Shown in pieces: positions 33,899 through 43,778 of a stretch of 54,808 nucleotides of DNA; position 1 is the stretch's first letter, and every line of letters starts with the position of its first letter. The DNA comes from Symploca sp. SIO2C1. GTDB taxonomy: Bacteria; Cyanobacteriota; Cyanobacteriia; Cyanobacteriales; Coleofasciculaceae. The stretch covers positions 1 to 54,808 of the forward strand of contig JAAHGL010000008.1 of the NCBI GenBank assembly GCA_010692635.1, read 5' to 3'. The position numbers and the translations under genes were made by a program. The notes beneath the pieces were generated by a model. That model made no database searches. It worked only from the letters and a program-made list of their open reading frames with translations, and was not told the DNA's origin.

Positions 33899-36800
33899 AT
33901 GACTAATCCCTCGCCCAATACTCCACCCGAACCTAATCCCCATCACAATATCAATCCTCTGACTCGTCTGACAAGATGGTTGAGACGCCCTTCTACCATG
34001 ATTTTTGGCGTTGCCAGCCTGACTATTGGTGGCGTGGGATACGTTGGAGTACAGGTATGGATTTACCAAAACTTACCCTCCCTGATGGAAACTGAACTCA
34101 GTAAACTCCTTCAACGGGAAGTGAGGGTGGGGGAAGTTGAAAGCTTTTCTCTTAGTGGTATTCAACTCGGTTCTAGTTTGATTCCCGCGACTCCTGATGA
34201 TGCTGATACTGTTTCTGTGGAATCGATCAAGGTTAACTGGAATCCCTTACCATTAATTACAGGACGCCCTTTAACTATCAAAGCCACCTTAGTGGATGTG
34301 GATGCCTATTTAGATGAGGCTGAGCAGGGAAAGTGGGTTAATTTGGAGCAGGGTGAAGAGGAATTTGAGTCTCCAATTCCTGTAGATATTGATATCGATC
34401 TTAGTGAGAGCCAAATTGCCATTCTACCTTATGGGGCGACTACTCCCCTCACTGTACAATTCGATGGTAAAGTTAACTTCCTCGCTGAAACAAACCGTCC
34501 CCAACAGCTGAAGTATGATATCGCTGCTGATATTGCTAAAGGTAAGGTGCGTATCAATGGTGAGACGCTGAAGGAAACTGGTAAAACTAAAGCTGTTGTT
34601 AGGGTGCAAGATTTACCCTTACCGGTTTTAGCTTCCCTGATACCCTCTTCCCCAATTAAAGTTAAAGAGGGTCAACTTAATGCTAATCTGAAGCTTCAAC
34701 TCCCGGAATTCAAAGAACTGCCTACCAATTTGCCAGAAATATCAGAGAAAAAGCTGCCTGAAGTTTGGGGAGTACTTGGGTTGCAGGGAATTGAAGTAGA
34801 AGCGGAGCAGTTAGATAATGTTGTAAAGGCTCAGGCATTGCTGCGCTTTCAGGGACAGAAGATAAGTATTGAAGATACTCAGGGTAGTTATGGAGATATT
34901 ACCACCTTAGTCTCCGGTATAGTTGATGGCAAAAAAGGCTTGGACTTGAATGTAGAACTTCAGCCTTTGAGTTTATCTCATCTCTTCCAAACTATATCTG
35001 TACAATTGCCGGTAGATGTAGCTGGGGAAATGCAAGCTAAACTGGCTCTCAAGGGTTCCTTCGATAAGCCAGAACTTACAGGGAAAGTTAGCAACACCAA
35101 AACTACCCGTATCGATAAAGTAGAGTTTTCCCGGATTAAGGCTGACTTTGCTGCTAACCCTAGTGAGTTTCAGCTTAAAGGCTTATCAGTGAAGCCAGCA
35201 GCAGGGGGTTCATTTAAGGCTAGTGGTAAAGTTAAAGCCAAGCAGGGATTTGTTGAGTACCTCCAAGAAAAAGCCTCAGCAGCTGAAGCAGAAAAACCCT
35301 TAGAGAAGGATAAACAGCTAAAGCTAGAATTGGATTTTGATACCTCCCTGCCAGTGGATACAGTACTAGCAAAATCCTATGGTTTACCATCAGAAATTAC
35401 TATCGGTACCCTCACTTCCCAAGGTAAGCTCCAAGGCACTCTGGAAAACCCTTCAGCTAAGCTCACTTGGAAAATACCAAGAGCTCGATCCTTAGTCCCC
35501 AGCTTCGTCTCCTTTACTAAAGGTACTACTCCCTTAAATATTGCTGGTGCAGGTGAAATCATCCTGAGCAACCAAAAAATTCGTATCCTGAACACCAAGT
35601 TGCAAGCGGGGGAAGGTACTATTATGGTTACTGGTACTGGCAATCTCCAAACTCAAAATTGGCAGACATTCCTCCAGGCTAGATATATACGATTAGACCC
35701 ATTCTTACCAGTATCAGGGCAGTTGGCAAGGGGAATAATTAAGGCTTCAGGTAAGTTAAATTCCTTAGAGCCAGCCACTATCAAAGCTTCAGCCAACCTT
35801 CAGTTAGATGTAGAAGGGGGTAAGGTTAATAGCAATGCTAGCTTACAAGCTGGTGCTGTGGCAGCGGAGGCGAGAGCTTCTGATATTCAATTAAGTAAAT
35901 TCGTTCCTCAGTTACCGGTAACAGTGGCTCTCCAGAAAGGTAATGCCAAAGTTGCAACTTCTATTGATGAGTTACTCGCAGTACGCTCCGTTGATGATTT
36001 AAGTAACATCAATGCTACTTTTGAGGGATTACTAGGAGTAGATGAAGGTAGAGTTGATGCTTCTGGGCAGTTAAAGGCTGGTACTCTAGTAGCTCAAGGA
36101 AAAGCTGCTGATATTCAATTAAATAAGTTTGTGCCTCAGTTACCGGTAACGGTTGCTTTGCAGAAAGGTAATGCCAAAGTTTCTACTTCTATTGATGAGT
36201 TACTCACAGTACGCTCCGTTGATGATTTAAGTAACGTTAATGCTACTTTTGAGGGATTACTAGGAGTAGATGGAGGTAGAGTTGATGCTTCTGGGGAGTT
36301 AAAGGCTGGTACTCTAGTAGCTCAAGGGAAAGCTGCTGATATTCAATTAAATAAGTTTGTGCCTCAGTTACCGATAACGGTTGCTCTTGAGGAAGGTAAT
36401 GCCACAGTTTCTACCTCTACCAAGCAGTTACTCACAGTACGCTCCGTTGATGACTTGAGTAACGTTAATGCTACTTTTGCTGGATTATTAGGAGTAGATG
36501 GAGGTAGAGTTGATGCTTCTGGGGAGTTAAAGACTGGTACTCTAGTAGCTCAAGGGAAAGCTGCTGATATTCAATTAAATAAGTTTGTGCCTCAGTTACC
36601 GGTAACGGTTGCTTTGCAGGAAGGTAATGCCACAGTTGCTACTTCTGTTGATGAGTTACTTGCAGTACGCTCCGTTAAGGATTTAAGTAACGTCAATGCT
36701 ACTTTTGCTGGATTATTAGGAGTAGATGGAGGTAGAGTCAATGCTTCTGGAGAGTTAAAGGCTGGTACTCTAGTAGCTCAAGGGAAAGCCGCTGATATTC

Positions 36801-39800
36801 AATTAAATAAGTTTGTACCTCAGTTACCGGTAACAGTGGCTTTACAGGAAGGTAATGCCACAGTTTCCACTTCTGTTGATGAGTTACTCGCAGTACGCTC
36901 CATTGAAGACTTGAGTCAGTTGGAGACTACTTTTGCTGGCTTGTTGGGAGTGGATGGAGGTAGAGTCAATGCCAGTGGAAAGTTAAAGACTGGTACTTTA
37001 GCTGCTGAAGCTAGAGCTTCTGGTATTCAATTGAATAATTTACTCCCATTACCTGTTCCCATTGCTCTACAGGGAGGCAATATAAAATTATATGGTGCGG
37101 TGGATGAGCTGCTGGCATTTAACCAAAAACGAGATTTGAGTAGTTTTGATGCTACCTTTGCTGGCGAGTTGGATGGAGCTGATGGTACTGCTAAAGTTAG
37201 GGGTAGCTTAAATAATGGTCAGTGGCAAACTAAGATTGCAGCTGCTAATATCAATACCTTAGAACTCATGTATCAGTTGGGAGTAGCTCAGGAACCTCTC
37301 CTTGCTTCCTTTAAACCCGAACAACTGACTTTAGATGCTAAGTTAGACTTATCGGGAGCGCTTCAACCCCTACTCCAACTCAATCCCACCGCTGCTATCC
37401 AAGCTAACCAACTAGTGGTGCAGCTGGGAGAGCAATCCTTAGATGCTCAGGGTAACATTCTCCTTTCCCGTCTTGCTACTACTCCCGAAGTTGCTAACTT
37501 AGACCTCAATATCAGAAACTTAGATTATGACACAAATGCCTTGCCAGTAAGTCGACTGATAACTCAGGTGGTGGCAGCTCAGCAGTCGTTGAATCCAGAG
37601 TTTTTGCCGAGGGAAATCCAGGTAGCTGGCAGAGGTAATTTTCAGGGTAGCTTAAAGGGTGCCAACTTACTGTCAGCTCCTTTGGCTCCTGGTAACTTGA
37701 ATTTACTAGGGGAGCTACAACTCAAGGATTTTGCCATCAATAACTTAGTATTCAATCCCTTAATGGCAGGGGAAGTGAAAGTACAGACAGGGAAGGCAGT
37801 AGCTATTGATTTGCGGGGAACCACCGATGTCATTGCTGCTGGTTTAGAACCTTGTACCAGTAGACGTTGTCAATTTCCCTACCTACCCACCTCCTTGGAA
37901 TTTCGCCAGGGAGTGGGAGAAAACTCTGTTGTCGCTCTTGGTAAACGCCGAGGTGAAGTTTTCGATGTCTCAGTGGAAGAATTTCCCTTAGCTCTACTCA
38001 ACATTGCTCCCGCTGTCCCAGTGGGTATATCATCTCCAATAGCAGGTGGAGTGACAGGGAATCTGGAGCTTAATCTCTTCACTTTCGCAACTGCTGGTAA
38101 AGTGGAAATCCAACAGCCGTCCCTTGGGTACTTACAAGCGAAAAACTTTACTGGTGGTTTTTCTTACCGAGATGGTATTGCCAAGCTGACAGAAGCTTCC
38201 TTGGTGTTGGGAAAAAGCCTCTACAATCTAGAAGCTGGCTTAAATCTTAACTCCGGCACTCTCAACGGCAAGATTGATATTGCCCAAGGCTATGTGGAAG
38301 ACCTGCTAACTACTGTAGGATGGTTTAATTTCCAAGATCTAGCTAGAGGGATTAAAACCCCTGAAGGTAAGGCGGTGGATTTGCAACCTTTGCCAAGAGT
38401 AGGTTCGCCTTCCCTGACTGAGAGGTTAAAGCTATTAGCAGCAATTGAAATGCAGCTGCAACAGTTAGCAGCGAAAGCAGGGGAACCAGGAATTCCTAGC
38501 CAATTGGATATCAAGGGGGGTTATACCGGAGAAATCACTTTAGCTGGTAGCTTAGAACAACCCCAAATTAACTTTAATCTCCAAGGTAATGATTGGGTAT
38601 GGCATACCCAGCCTAATTACCCTCAAATTGAGGAACAATCAGTTATCGAAGTTGCAGATAAGCAACAACCAACAACCAACAACCAACAACCAACAACAAT
38701 TAATATAGATCAACTAATTGCTCAGGGAAGTATTGATCTAAAAAGAGGCTTACTCAACCTCGAACCAGTGCAAGTTGAAGTTGAAGATGCACTACTCTCT
38801 TATCAAGGACAACTTTCCCTAGCCAAAGAAGCAGGAGTCTTCCTCGTCAAAAATCTCTCCTTGGATACCCTGCGGCACTTTGTCACAATTCCCGATAACA
38901 TCCAAGGTAAGCTCAACCTTAGTGGTTCTTTAGGAGGTAGTTTAGAAAGCAAATTGGCTACTCTCCAGATTCAAGAAGGGGAAATTTCTTTAGAGGATGC
39001 CACGGTTAATAGTCAACCTTTAGAGGATATTAAAAGTCAATTTAGCTATGGCAATTTACGCCTTAACTTTAATACCATCCAGCCGTCCAGTATACAAGCT
39101 CGAGGACAATTACCATTCCCCATTGTACCAAGAATTAGCGATCGCTTTCATCTAGATGCTAAGCTAGGCACTGATGCGATCGCTCTGATTGGGTTATTTA
39201 CCCAAGGATTAGTACAGTGGGAGCAGGGTGAAACTGAGCTAGAGTTAGAAGCTAGTGGACGTTTAGCACTAGCTGAACAGTTACAGTTGCAGGATTTAGT
39301 TGCTACCGGTGGAATTAGCTTCGATGACGTTACTTTCAAAAGTAACCAATTCCCCGAAAAACTCCAGCTCAATGGTAAGGTAAATCTGAGCAATCAACAG
39401 ATTTCCGTAGAGCAACTCGCAGGTAACTTAGCCGAAAGTCAGTTTTCCATTGCTGGAGTTCTACCCCTACTTGAACCTCTCAGTAAAGATGACCCAGACT
39501 CATCCAATCCTCTCACAATTGCGATCGCTCCTGGTCAAATTAATTTAAAAGATTTGTACCAAGGTGACGTTGCAGGGGAAGTCGTACTAACAGGTACAGC
39601 ACTACGACAGCCAGAAATTGGAGGAGAACTGCGCTTAGAACATGGTCAGGTATTCATCCCTAAGTTTATCACTGAGAAGAAGGAAACTAAAGACACCATC
39701 CTTGCCACTTCAACTACTGGAGTTAGCCAGCAAAATAGCAAGGCTTCACCTCTTGCTGGCTTAGCTCTCACCCCCAGTTTTAAAGATTTTCAGTTAGTAC

Positions 39801-40735
39801 TGGGAGATGGCTTAAAAATTCAACCTCTGCTTGTTGCTAAATTCCACTTTACTGGTGGTTTAACCTTAAATGGTCCCTTATTAGAACCAGAGAAATTAGC
39901 ACCAGCAGGGACAATTAAACTGCGGCGGGGATATGTAGAACTATTTGACAACGAGTTTCACGTTACCCGTAATCCTGAAGTTAGCCAAGAGATTGCCTTT
40001 AACCCCAACAAGGGACTACTCAATCCTAATATAGATATCCAATTAGGGGGAGTTGTGGTTGATCCTTCTGGCAGCCAAGATTTTTTAGAAAGAGAAGAGT
40101 TTGGTAATCGTAACGAGATTCGCGATACTAGCCAATTAGTACTAGCCAGACCCCAACAAATTAAGGTTAATCTTAATATTCAAGGGGAAGGAAAACAATT
40201 GTTGGCACTATTGGCACTAGATGAAAAGCAATCTGGTAGTTGCCAGATTACCGACAATATTATTAATCCGACTGTTGAAGGAGGAAGCTATTATTCTCCA
40301 GCAGAGTTACAACAACTTGAGAAGTGCTTGCAATATGCCTATCTAGAAGACAAAGCCAACATCCAGCTCCTTAACTCTTCCTTAGTTACCCTCACCAGTA
40401 TTCCCTCCCTAAGTGAAACAGAAATTACCGCCTTGCTAGGTAACAACTTACTTAGTACTTTACAGGGAATACAGCAAAGTTCAGAGGATGGGGACATAGT
40501 TAATCAACTGTTAGGATTTGCCGTAACGCGGTTTGTCGTGAGACCCTTGCTAAGGGATATCTCATTTATCTTTGAAGAATCCGTGAGTTCAGTAGGACAA
40601 AGCATCGGCTTGAGTGATTTGCGAGTCTTACCCATTGCTGAAGGTATTTATCAGGTAGGAGAAGATGCCTTTGTTGGCATCTCCTACGACTACTTTTTCA
40701 ATGAGGTAAAAGTTAGATACGAAGTGCGGTTTTAA
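33899..40735 (+). CDS. tamB: TamB/DUF490-family giant envelope protein
   Basis: About 2278 residues from ATG 33899. A short Pro-rich, basic N-terminus and one transmembrane segment (about 35-60, FGVASLTIGGVGYVGVQVW) anchor it in the inner membrane. The rest is beta-rich AsmA/TamB repeats ending in the DUF490 domain and a C-terminal aromatic residue (YDYFFNEVKVRYEVRF), as needed for contact with a BAM/TamA partner. Family members carry lipids or help outer-membrane biogenesis. Residues about 660-1045 consist of 76-residue tandem repeats. A heptamer insertion encodes KQQPTTNNQQPTT near nucleotides 38655-38700. TTG 33884 is an alternative start. Confidence 0.88.
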   Translation: MTNPSPNTPPEPNPHHNINPLTRLTRWLRRPSTMIFGVASLTIGGVGYVGVQVWIYQNLPSLMETELSKLLQREVRVGEVESFSLSGIQLGSSLIPATPDDADTVSVESIKVNWNPLPLITGRPLTIKATLVDVDAYLDEAEQGKWVNLEQGEEEFESPIPVDIDIDLSESQIAILPYGATTPLTVQFDGKVNFLAETNRPQQLKYDIAADIAKGKVRINGETLKETGKTKAVVRVQDLPLPVLASLIPSSPIKVKEGQLNANLKLQLPEFKELPTNLPEISEKKLPEVWGVLGLQGIEVEAEQLDNVVKAQALLRFQGQKISIEDTQGSYGDITTLVSGIVDGKKGLDLNVELQPLSLSHLFQTISVQLPVDVAGEMQAKLALKGSFDKPELTGKVSNTKTTRIDKVEFSRIKADFAANPSEFQLKGLSVKPAAGGSFKASGKVKAKQGFVEYLQEKASAAEAEKPLEKDKQLKLELDFDTSLPVDTVLAKSYGLPSEITIGTLTSQGKLQGTLENPSAKLTWKIPRARSLVPSFVSFTKGTTPLNIAGAGEIILSNQKIRILNTKLQAGEGTIMVTGTGNLQTQNWQTFLQARYIRLDPFLPVSGQLARGIIKASGKLNSLEPATIKASANLQLDVEGGKVNSNASLQAGAVAAEARASDIQLSKFVPQLPVTVALQKGNAKVATSIDELLAVRSVDDLSNINATFEGLLGVDEGRVDASGQLKAGTLVAQGKAADIQLNKFVPQLPVTVALQKGNAKVSTSIDELLTVRSVDDLSNVNATFEGLLGVDGGRVDASGELKAGTLVAQGKAADIQLNKFVPQLPITVALEEGNATVSTSTKQLLTVRSVDDLSNVNATFAGLLGVDGGRVDASGELKTGTLVAQGKAADIQLNKFVPQLPVTVALQEGNATVATSVDELLAVRSVKDLSNVNATFAGLLGVDGGRVNASGELKAGTLVAQGKAADIQLNKFVPQLPVTVALQEGNATVSTSVDELLAVRSIEDLSQLETTFAGLLGVDGGRVNASGKLKTGTLAAEARASGIQLNNLLPLPVPIALQGGNIKLYGAVDELLAFNQKRDLSSFDATFAGELDGADGTAKVRGSLNNGQWQTKIAAANINTLELMYQLGVAQEPLLASFKPEQLTLDAKLDLSGALQPLLQLNPTAAIQANQLVVQLGEQSLDAQGNILLSRLATTPEVANLDLNIRNLDYDTNALPVSRLITQVVAAQQSLNPEFLPREIQVAGRGNFQGSLKGANLLSAPLAPGNLNLLGELQLKDFAINNLVFNPLMAGEVKVQTGKAVAIDLRGTTDVIAAGLEPCTSRRCQFPYLPTSLEFRQGVGENSVVALGKRRGEVFDVSVEEFPLALLNIAPAVPVGISSPIAGGVTGNLELNLFTFATAGKVEIQQPSLGYLQAKNFTGGFSYRDGIAKLTEASLVLGKSLYNLEAGLNLNSGTLNGKIDIAQGYVEDLLTTVGWFNFQDLARGIKTPEGKAVDLQPLPRVGSPSLTERLKLLAAIEMQLQQLAAKAGEPGIPSQLDIKGGYTGEITLAGSLEQPQINFNLQGNDWVWHTQPNYPQIEEQSVIEVADKQQPTTNNQQPTTINIDQLIAQGSIDLKRGLLNLEPVQVEVEDALLSYQGQLSLAKEAGVFLVKNLSLDTLRHFVTIPDNIQGKLNLSGSLGGSLESKLATLQIQEGEISLEDATVNSQPLEDIKSQFSYGNLRLNFNTIQPSSIQARGQLPFPIVPRISDRFHLDAKLGTDAIALIGLFTQGLVQWEQGETELELEASGRLALAEQLQLQDLVATGGISFDDVTFKSNQFPEKLQLNGKVNLSNQQISVEQLAGNLAESQFSIAGVLPLLEPLSKDDPDSSNPLTIAIAPGQINLKDLYQGDVAGEVVLTGTALRQPEIGGELRLEHGQVFIPKFITEKKETKDTILATSTTGVSQQNSKASPLAGLALTPSFKDFQLVLGDGLKIQPLLVAKFHFTGGLTLNGPLLEPEKLAPAGTIKLRRGYVELFDNEFHVTRNPEVSQEIAFNPNKGLLNPNIDIQLGGVVVDPSGSQDFLEREEFGNRNEIRDTSQLVLARPQQIKVNLNIQGEGKQLLALLALDEKQSGSCQITDNIINPTVEGGSYYSPAELQQLEKCLQYAYLEDKANIQLLNSSLVTLTSIPSLSETEITALLGNNLLSTLQGIQQSSEDGDIVNQLLGFAVTRFVVRPLLRDISFIFEESVSSVGQSIGLSDLRVLPIAEGIYQVGEDAFVGISYDYFFNEVKVRYEVRF
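35882..37021 (+). repeat. Five 228-bp tandem repeats inside tamB
   Basis: The motif GATATTCAATTAAATAAG recurs with exact 228-bp spacing at 35882, 36110, 36338, 36566 and 36794, with a diverged sixth start at 37022. Each unit encodes 76 residues (IQLNKFVPQLPVTVALQ..., then DDLSNVNATFAGLLGVDGG). Middle units are nearly identical even at silent sites, which points to recent duplication or gene conversion. Confidence 0.93.
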
Positions 40736-40911
40736 TAGGTGGTAGGTGTTAGTCTTAGCTTAACCTACTTTCTTATCTTCCCTTTGTGAACTTTGTGACT
40801 TTGTGGTTCCTTTCAAAAACAGAATGTATAGCACTACGCATTTTGGTTAGGACATTTAGGAAACTCACCACTCCAGGCACAGAGGAACACACCAGAAAAA
40901 ATATCAAGTCC

Positions 40912-42210
40912 CTAATATCGATCGCCCAGGATTTCTAGAGCACGATCCGAGCATCCCATTAACCACAAATCTGACATCCCAGTTTTGTCCCCCAATAAAA
41001 TCCGCCGTCTACACCGGAAGCTTTCCTCTTCTACATAGGCTCCCAACACAATTCGTCGTAGATCCGGATTCCAAATCCCTGTTCTTCCGTGAAGAACTCG
41101 CCAGTTGTCAACTACCAATACCTTTCCTGGAGTCAACAAAAACTCGGCATTATATTCAGGATCTTGCAACAGTTGAGAGAATCGCTTATAGGCTGCCAAT
41201 AAGTCATGAATCTTATCGAAAGAAACTTCTAGAGGTATCCGTGTATTGTGGTTGTACCGAATTTGATAAGGATCTCCGTTTTCATCCAATTGAATCAAGT
41301 GGTTGCGCCGATAAGCATCCCATTCGTACTTCTTGGCACTAGATTCATATTCTCCTAGTTTCTCCTCAACAGAAAGTCGCTTACGACCTGCGGGGATATA
41401 TTCAGTAGTTAGTAACTCGTAAAACCAGGGGTTTTGTGTCTTGATAACCTCTGCAAGTTTGAAACCATCAACAACTGTAGAATAGGCTTGGCGATCGCTA
41501 TCCGGGTTTTCATAAAAGGTACATTCAAAAAATTGCAACCCCGTGGGAATATCATAAGCTGTAACATCTGTATGATTTCTTAAGGTTTCCACTTGATAGG
41601 AATGTTGGATAGCCTGAGCCTTTTTATTACTTTTATCCATGGTAAAAACATTCGTGGGATGGTATCGTTGCCGCAGTGGTCCAACCCGCTCTATTAGTGC
41701 TCGAAAACTCTCTTCATTCTTGGGAGCGTTCTCAATTATTGCTACCCCCAGTTCTACGATCTGATTGAGGAACGATAATAATACCCCATCATCATTCATC
41801 ACCTCACTGCAATCAAAATGAGGTACGGACACTGACGAATCCCACAGTTGAGGTTTTCGCTTTTGTTTGAGTGCGGGGTCATTGTGGCAGTGAACCCGCA
41901 ACCATGAGGCATCAAATACGCTGTGATGACCTGTTTGTTCGCCACCCCAAGCAATATCTAAATTACCCTCGCGATTGAGCTTAACCTCTTGAGGAGTTGG
42001 GTTTAAAGGCATTTTGAGCAGATCGTGTCCGTGACCCAGACTTAATGTATCTCGTTGAAAACATTTGGAACAGCGACAGCTATCTAGAAGCCAAAGGTAA
42101 TGGTAAAAACTTTCGTGACCATCTTTCCAAGTAATATTCACACCCTTATCAAGGGTTACTATTGATTCGATGCGAAAAGCTGGTTTGAGTTGTTGCAATA
42201 CTGTTGTCAT
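40912..42210 (-). CDS. Gamma-butyrobetaine-hydroxylase-like Fe(II)/2-oxoglutarate dioxygenase
   Basis: 432 residues. The N-terminal DUF971/GBBH_N domain (about 20-110) has a Cys/His zinc-type cluster SCRCSKCF. The TauD/TfdA catalytic domain follows: iron ligands in RNHTDVTAYD (His-x-Asp) and VLHGRTGIW (distal His), with Arg in DLRRIVLGAYV for 2-oxoglutarate. The two-domain plan is that of gamma-butyrobetaine or trimethyllysine hydroxylases, so carnitine-type synthesis or hydroxylation of a related quaternary amine is possible. Its upstream side is a MITE that has joined a psbD fragment. Confidence 0.85.
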   Translation of the reverse strand: MTTVLQQLKPAFRIESIVTLDKGVNITWKDGHESFYHYLWLLDSCRCSKCFQRDTLSLGHGHDLLKMPLNPTPQEVKLNREGNLDIAWGGEQTGHHSVFDASWLRVHCHNDPALKQKRKPQLWDSSVSVPHFDCSEVMNDDGVLLSFLNQIVELGVAIIENAPKNEESFRALIERVGPLRQRYHPTNVFTMDKSNKKAQAIQHSYQVETLRNHTDVTAYDIPTGLQFFECTFYENPDSDRQAYSTVVDGFKLAEVIKTQNPWFYELLTTEYIPAGRKRLSVEEKLGEYESSAKKYEWDAYRRNHLIQLDENGDPYQIRYNHNTRIPLEVSFDKIHDLLAAYKRFSQLLQDPEYNAEFLLTPGKVLVVDNWRVLHGRTGIWNPDLRRIVLGAYVEEESFRCRRRILLGDKTGMSDLWLMGCSDRALEILGDRY

Positions 42211-42228
42211 TTTACTCCTCCAATTGAC

Positions 42229-42388
42229 CCAAATTCAACAATGGATAATGAACAATGGATAATGGATAATTACCTCTCCTTGAAAGAAGAGGATTGACAA
42301 TCAGGAAAATATTTTCTTTTTATTTTCTTCATAAATGAAGAGGTCTTAGACCAAATTAACCAATTATCAATTATCAATTATCAATTAT
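42229..42388 (+). mobile_element. MITE family 2, copy A
   Basis: It begins TTCAACAATGGATAATG and ends in ATTATCAATTATC repeats. The core (TTGAAAGAAGAGGATTGACAA, AAATATTTTCTTTTTATTTTC, GACCAAATTAACCAATTATC) is nearly identical, in opposite orientation, to 54053-54226. The right edge is fused to codon 42 of a psbD fragment. It encodes no protein. Confidence 0.75.
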
Positions 42389-42514
42389 GAAGGCACAGGG
42401 GAATAGCAGCAGACCGGACCAGCCGACAAAGACGAAACGGTCTCGTTTGAGCCAGTCGTCAAGGACGTCGAACCATCCTCTCTGACTTGGCGCTTGACCT
42501 AGTGCTATGGTCAT
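42374..42514 (-). pseudogene. psbD: 5' fragment of psbD (photosystem II D2 protein), cut by a MITE
   Basis: ATG at 42514 starts [20 protein letters not shown], continues [20 protein letters not shown] and AF (42 residues), then IIDN and stop within MITE DNA. This is the conserved N-terminus of D2. AAGAGGA sits about 10 nt upstream of the ATG, so the translation signal is intact. The remaining ~310 codons of D2, including all pigment and quinone ligands, are absent, and the DNA beyond the element belongs to another gene. As photosystem II needs D2, another psbD copy must exist elsewhere if the organism is photosynthetic. Confidence 0.9.
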
Positions 42515-42940
42515 AATTTCAAATCCTCTTACCTTACTAACTAAATGATTTGCAAGGATTTCGATCTTGGCGCTTTCGCGCTTTTAACTGACATTTTCAC
42601 AGCTGTAACCATGAAATTCTTAGAAGGTCGGTTAGTGTAGCTAACTCAATCTTCACAGGAGATGCCAGACAATCGCTTACCACAAGATAATATTTAAACG
42701 AGTGGTTGCTTAATTTTTCTTAATTTATCACGTTTTTAGGCTGTTTTCACAATCTTCATTTAATGAAGACAGGCATAACAGCACTTACGTTTAATAATAA
42801 TTAATATCAGAAATTTTACAAATTGACACATAATTCTTCAGAATTTCTTTAGCTCAGCTCTCCCTTGCTGAAAAATGTCATAGTAAATTTCAGGCATGTT
42901 TGATCCAAAATTCTGAGATTGACGGGGCAGAATCATTATT
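42515..42940. promoter_or_regulatory. Divergent psbD-fragment/ycf4 upstream region
   Basis: 426 bp, AT-rich on the ycf4 side. It should contain the former psbD promoter (minus strand, Shine-Dalgarno near 42524-42532) and the ycf4 promoter (plus strand). An imperfect palindrome GATCTTGGCGCTTTCGCGC is seen near 42560. No other gene is visible. Confidence 0.45.
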
Positions 42941-43507
42941 ATGACAGCAGTAACAACTCAACAAGAGAGCAACCTACTTCTTCAATCAGTTTTAGGCTCC
43001 CGCCGATTTAGTAACTATTGGTGGGCAACAATTGTCTCTTTGGGAGGTACAGGTTTCTTCCTAGCAGGGCTTTCGAGTTACTTCAAGGTTAATCTACTTC
43101 CTGTTGGTGATGCCGCGCAACTACTGTTCATCCCGCAGGGCATAACTATGGGGTTCTACGGTATTGCTGGTCTGCTTTTGGGCATTTACTTGTGGCTGCT
43201 CATCCTTTGGGATGTTGGAGGCGGTTACAACGAGTTCAACAAAGAGATGGGCATGGTTAAAATTTTTCGCTGGGGCTTTCCAGGAAAAAATCGTCAGGTA
43301 GAGTTCGGTTGCCAGATAAAAGATGTTCAGTCAATTCGAGTGGAGATCAAAGAAGGTCTCAACCCGCGCAGAGCTCTCTACCTCCGTGTTAAAGACCGCC
43401 GCGAAATTCCTCTAACTCGAGTTGGACAGCCAATATCACTGTCAAAACTAGAAAATCAAGGGGCAGAGCTTGCTCGTTTCTTGGCAGTTCCTCTTGAAGG
43501 ATTGTAA
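42941..43507 (+). CDS. ycf4: Photosystem I assembly protein Ycf4
   Basis: 188 residues. Two transmembrane helices (about 27-48, [21 protein letters not shown]; and about 65-90, [20 protein letters not shown]) with the hallmark [17 protein letters not shown] between them, then a stromal domain ([26 protein letters not shown]). This is Ycf4, a thylakoid factor that aids PSI assembly. The truncated psbD fragment is divergently placed upstream, so photosystem genes were grouped here. Confidence 0.95.
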   Translation: MTAVTTQQESNLLLQSVLGSRRFSNYWWATIVSLGGTGFFLAGLSSYFKVNLLPVGDAAQLLFIPQGITMGFYGIAGLLLGIYLWLLILWDVGGGYNEFNKEMGMVKIFRWGFPGKNRQVEFGCQIKDVQSIRVEIKEGLNPRRALYLRVKDRREIPLTRVGQPISLSKLENQGAELARFLAVPLEGL

Positions 43508-43624
43508 TTAATGTACTCCCAGATAATTTGGATAGGGCTAAAGCTGCATCCAAATTAATCCTCGTGTTTTTTAGACCGATAAGTGTCAAAATGATGTAGC
43601 ATCAACTGCTGTGCAGCTATCAAT

Positions 43625-43745
43625 ATCTTGCAATAGAGCGGTGGGGCATCCCGTTCTTAAAGCTCAGTTAATGTCCTATGCTTTCTTCAGGAGTCGCTGA
43701 GAAACCCGCGCTATATCCGCTCCGATTAGCGCCGGGAGTATGTCA
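43625..43745 (+). repeat. Solo IS200/IS605 right end / TnpB guide-RNA scaffold relic
   Basis: The stretch containing AGGAGTCGCTGAGAAACCCG and the hairpin CCCGCGCTA (43705-43713) / TAGCGCCGGG (43727-43736) followed by AGTATGTCAC has the look of the 3' end of tnpB-carrying elements in cyanobacteria. No tnpB remains. The ATG in AGTATGTCAC opens the following frame 13 codons early, which is why the cyclophilin start is placed at 43779. Confidence 0.5.
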
Positions 43746-43778
43746 CTAGCTAACGCTACAACTAACGGTGAATTAAAC

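Noticed and set aside
35882-37021. CRISPR-like regular repeats
   Set aside because: Units are 228 bp, contiguous and coding in one frame; there are no spacers.
43740-43778. Upstream ATG of the cyclophilin frame
   Set aside because: It belongs to an IS right-end relic; the lipoprotein signal starts at 43779.
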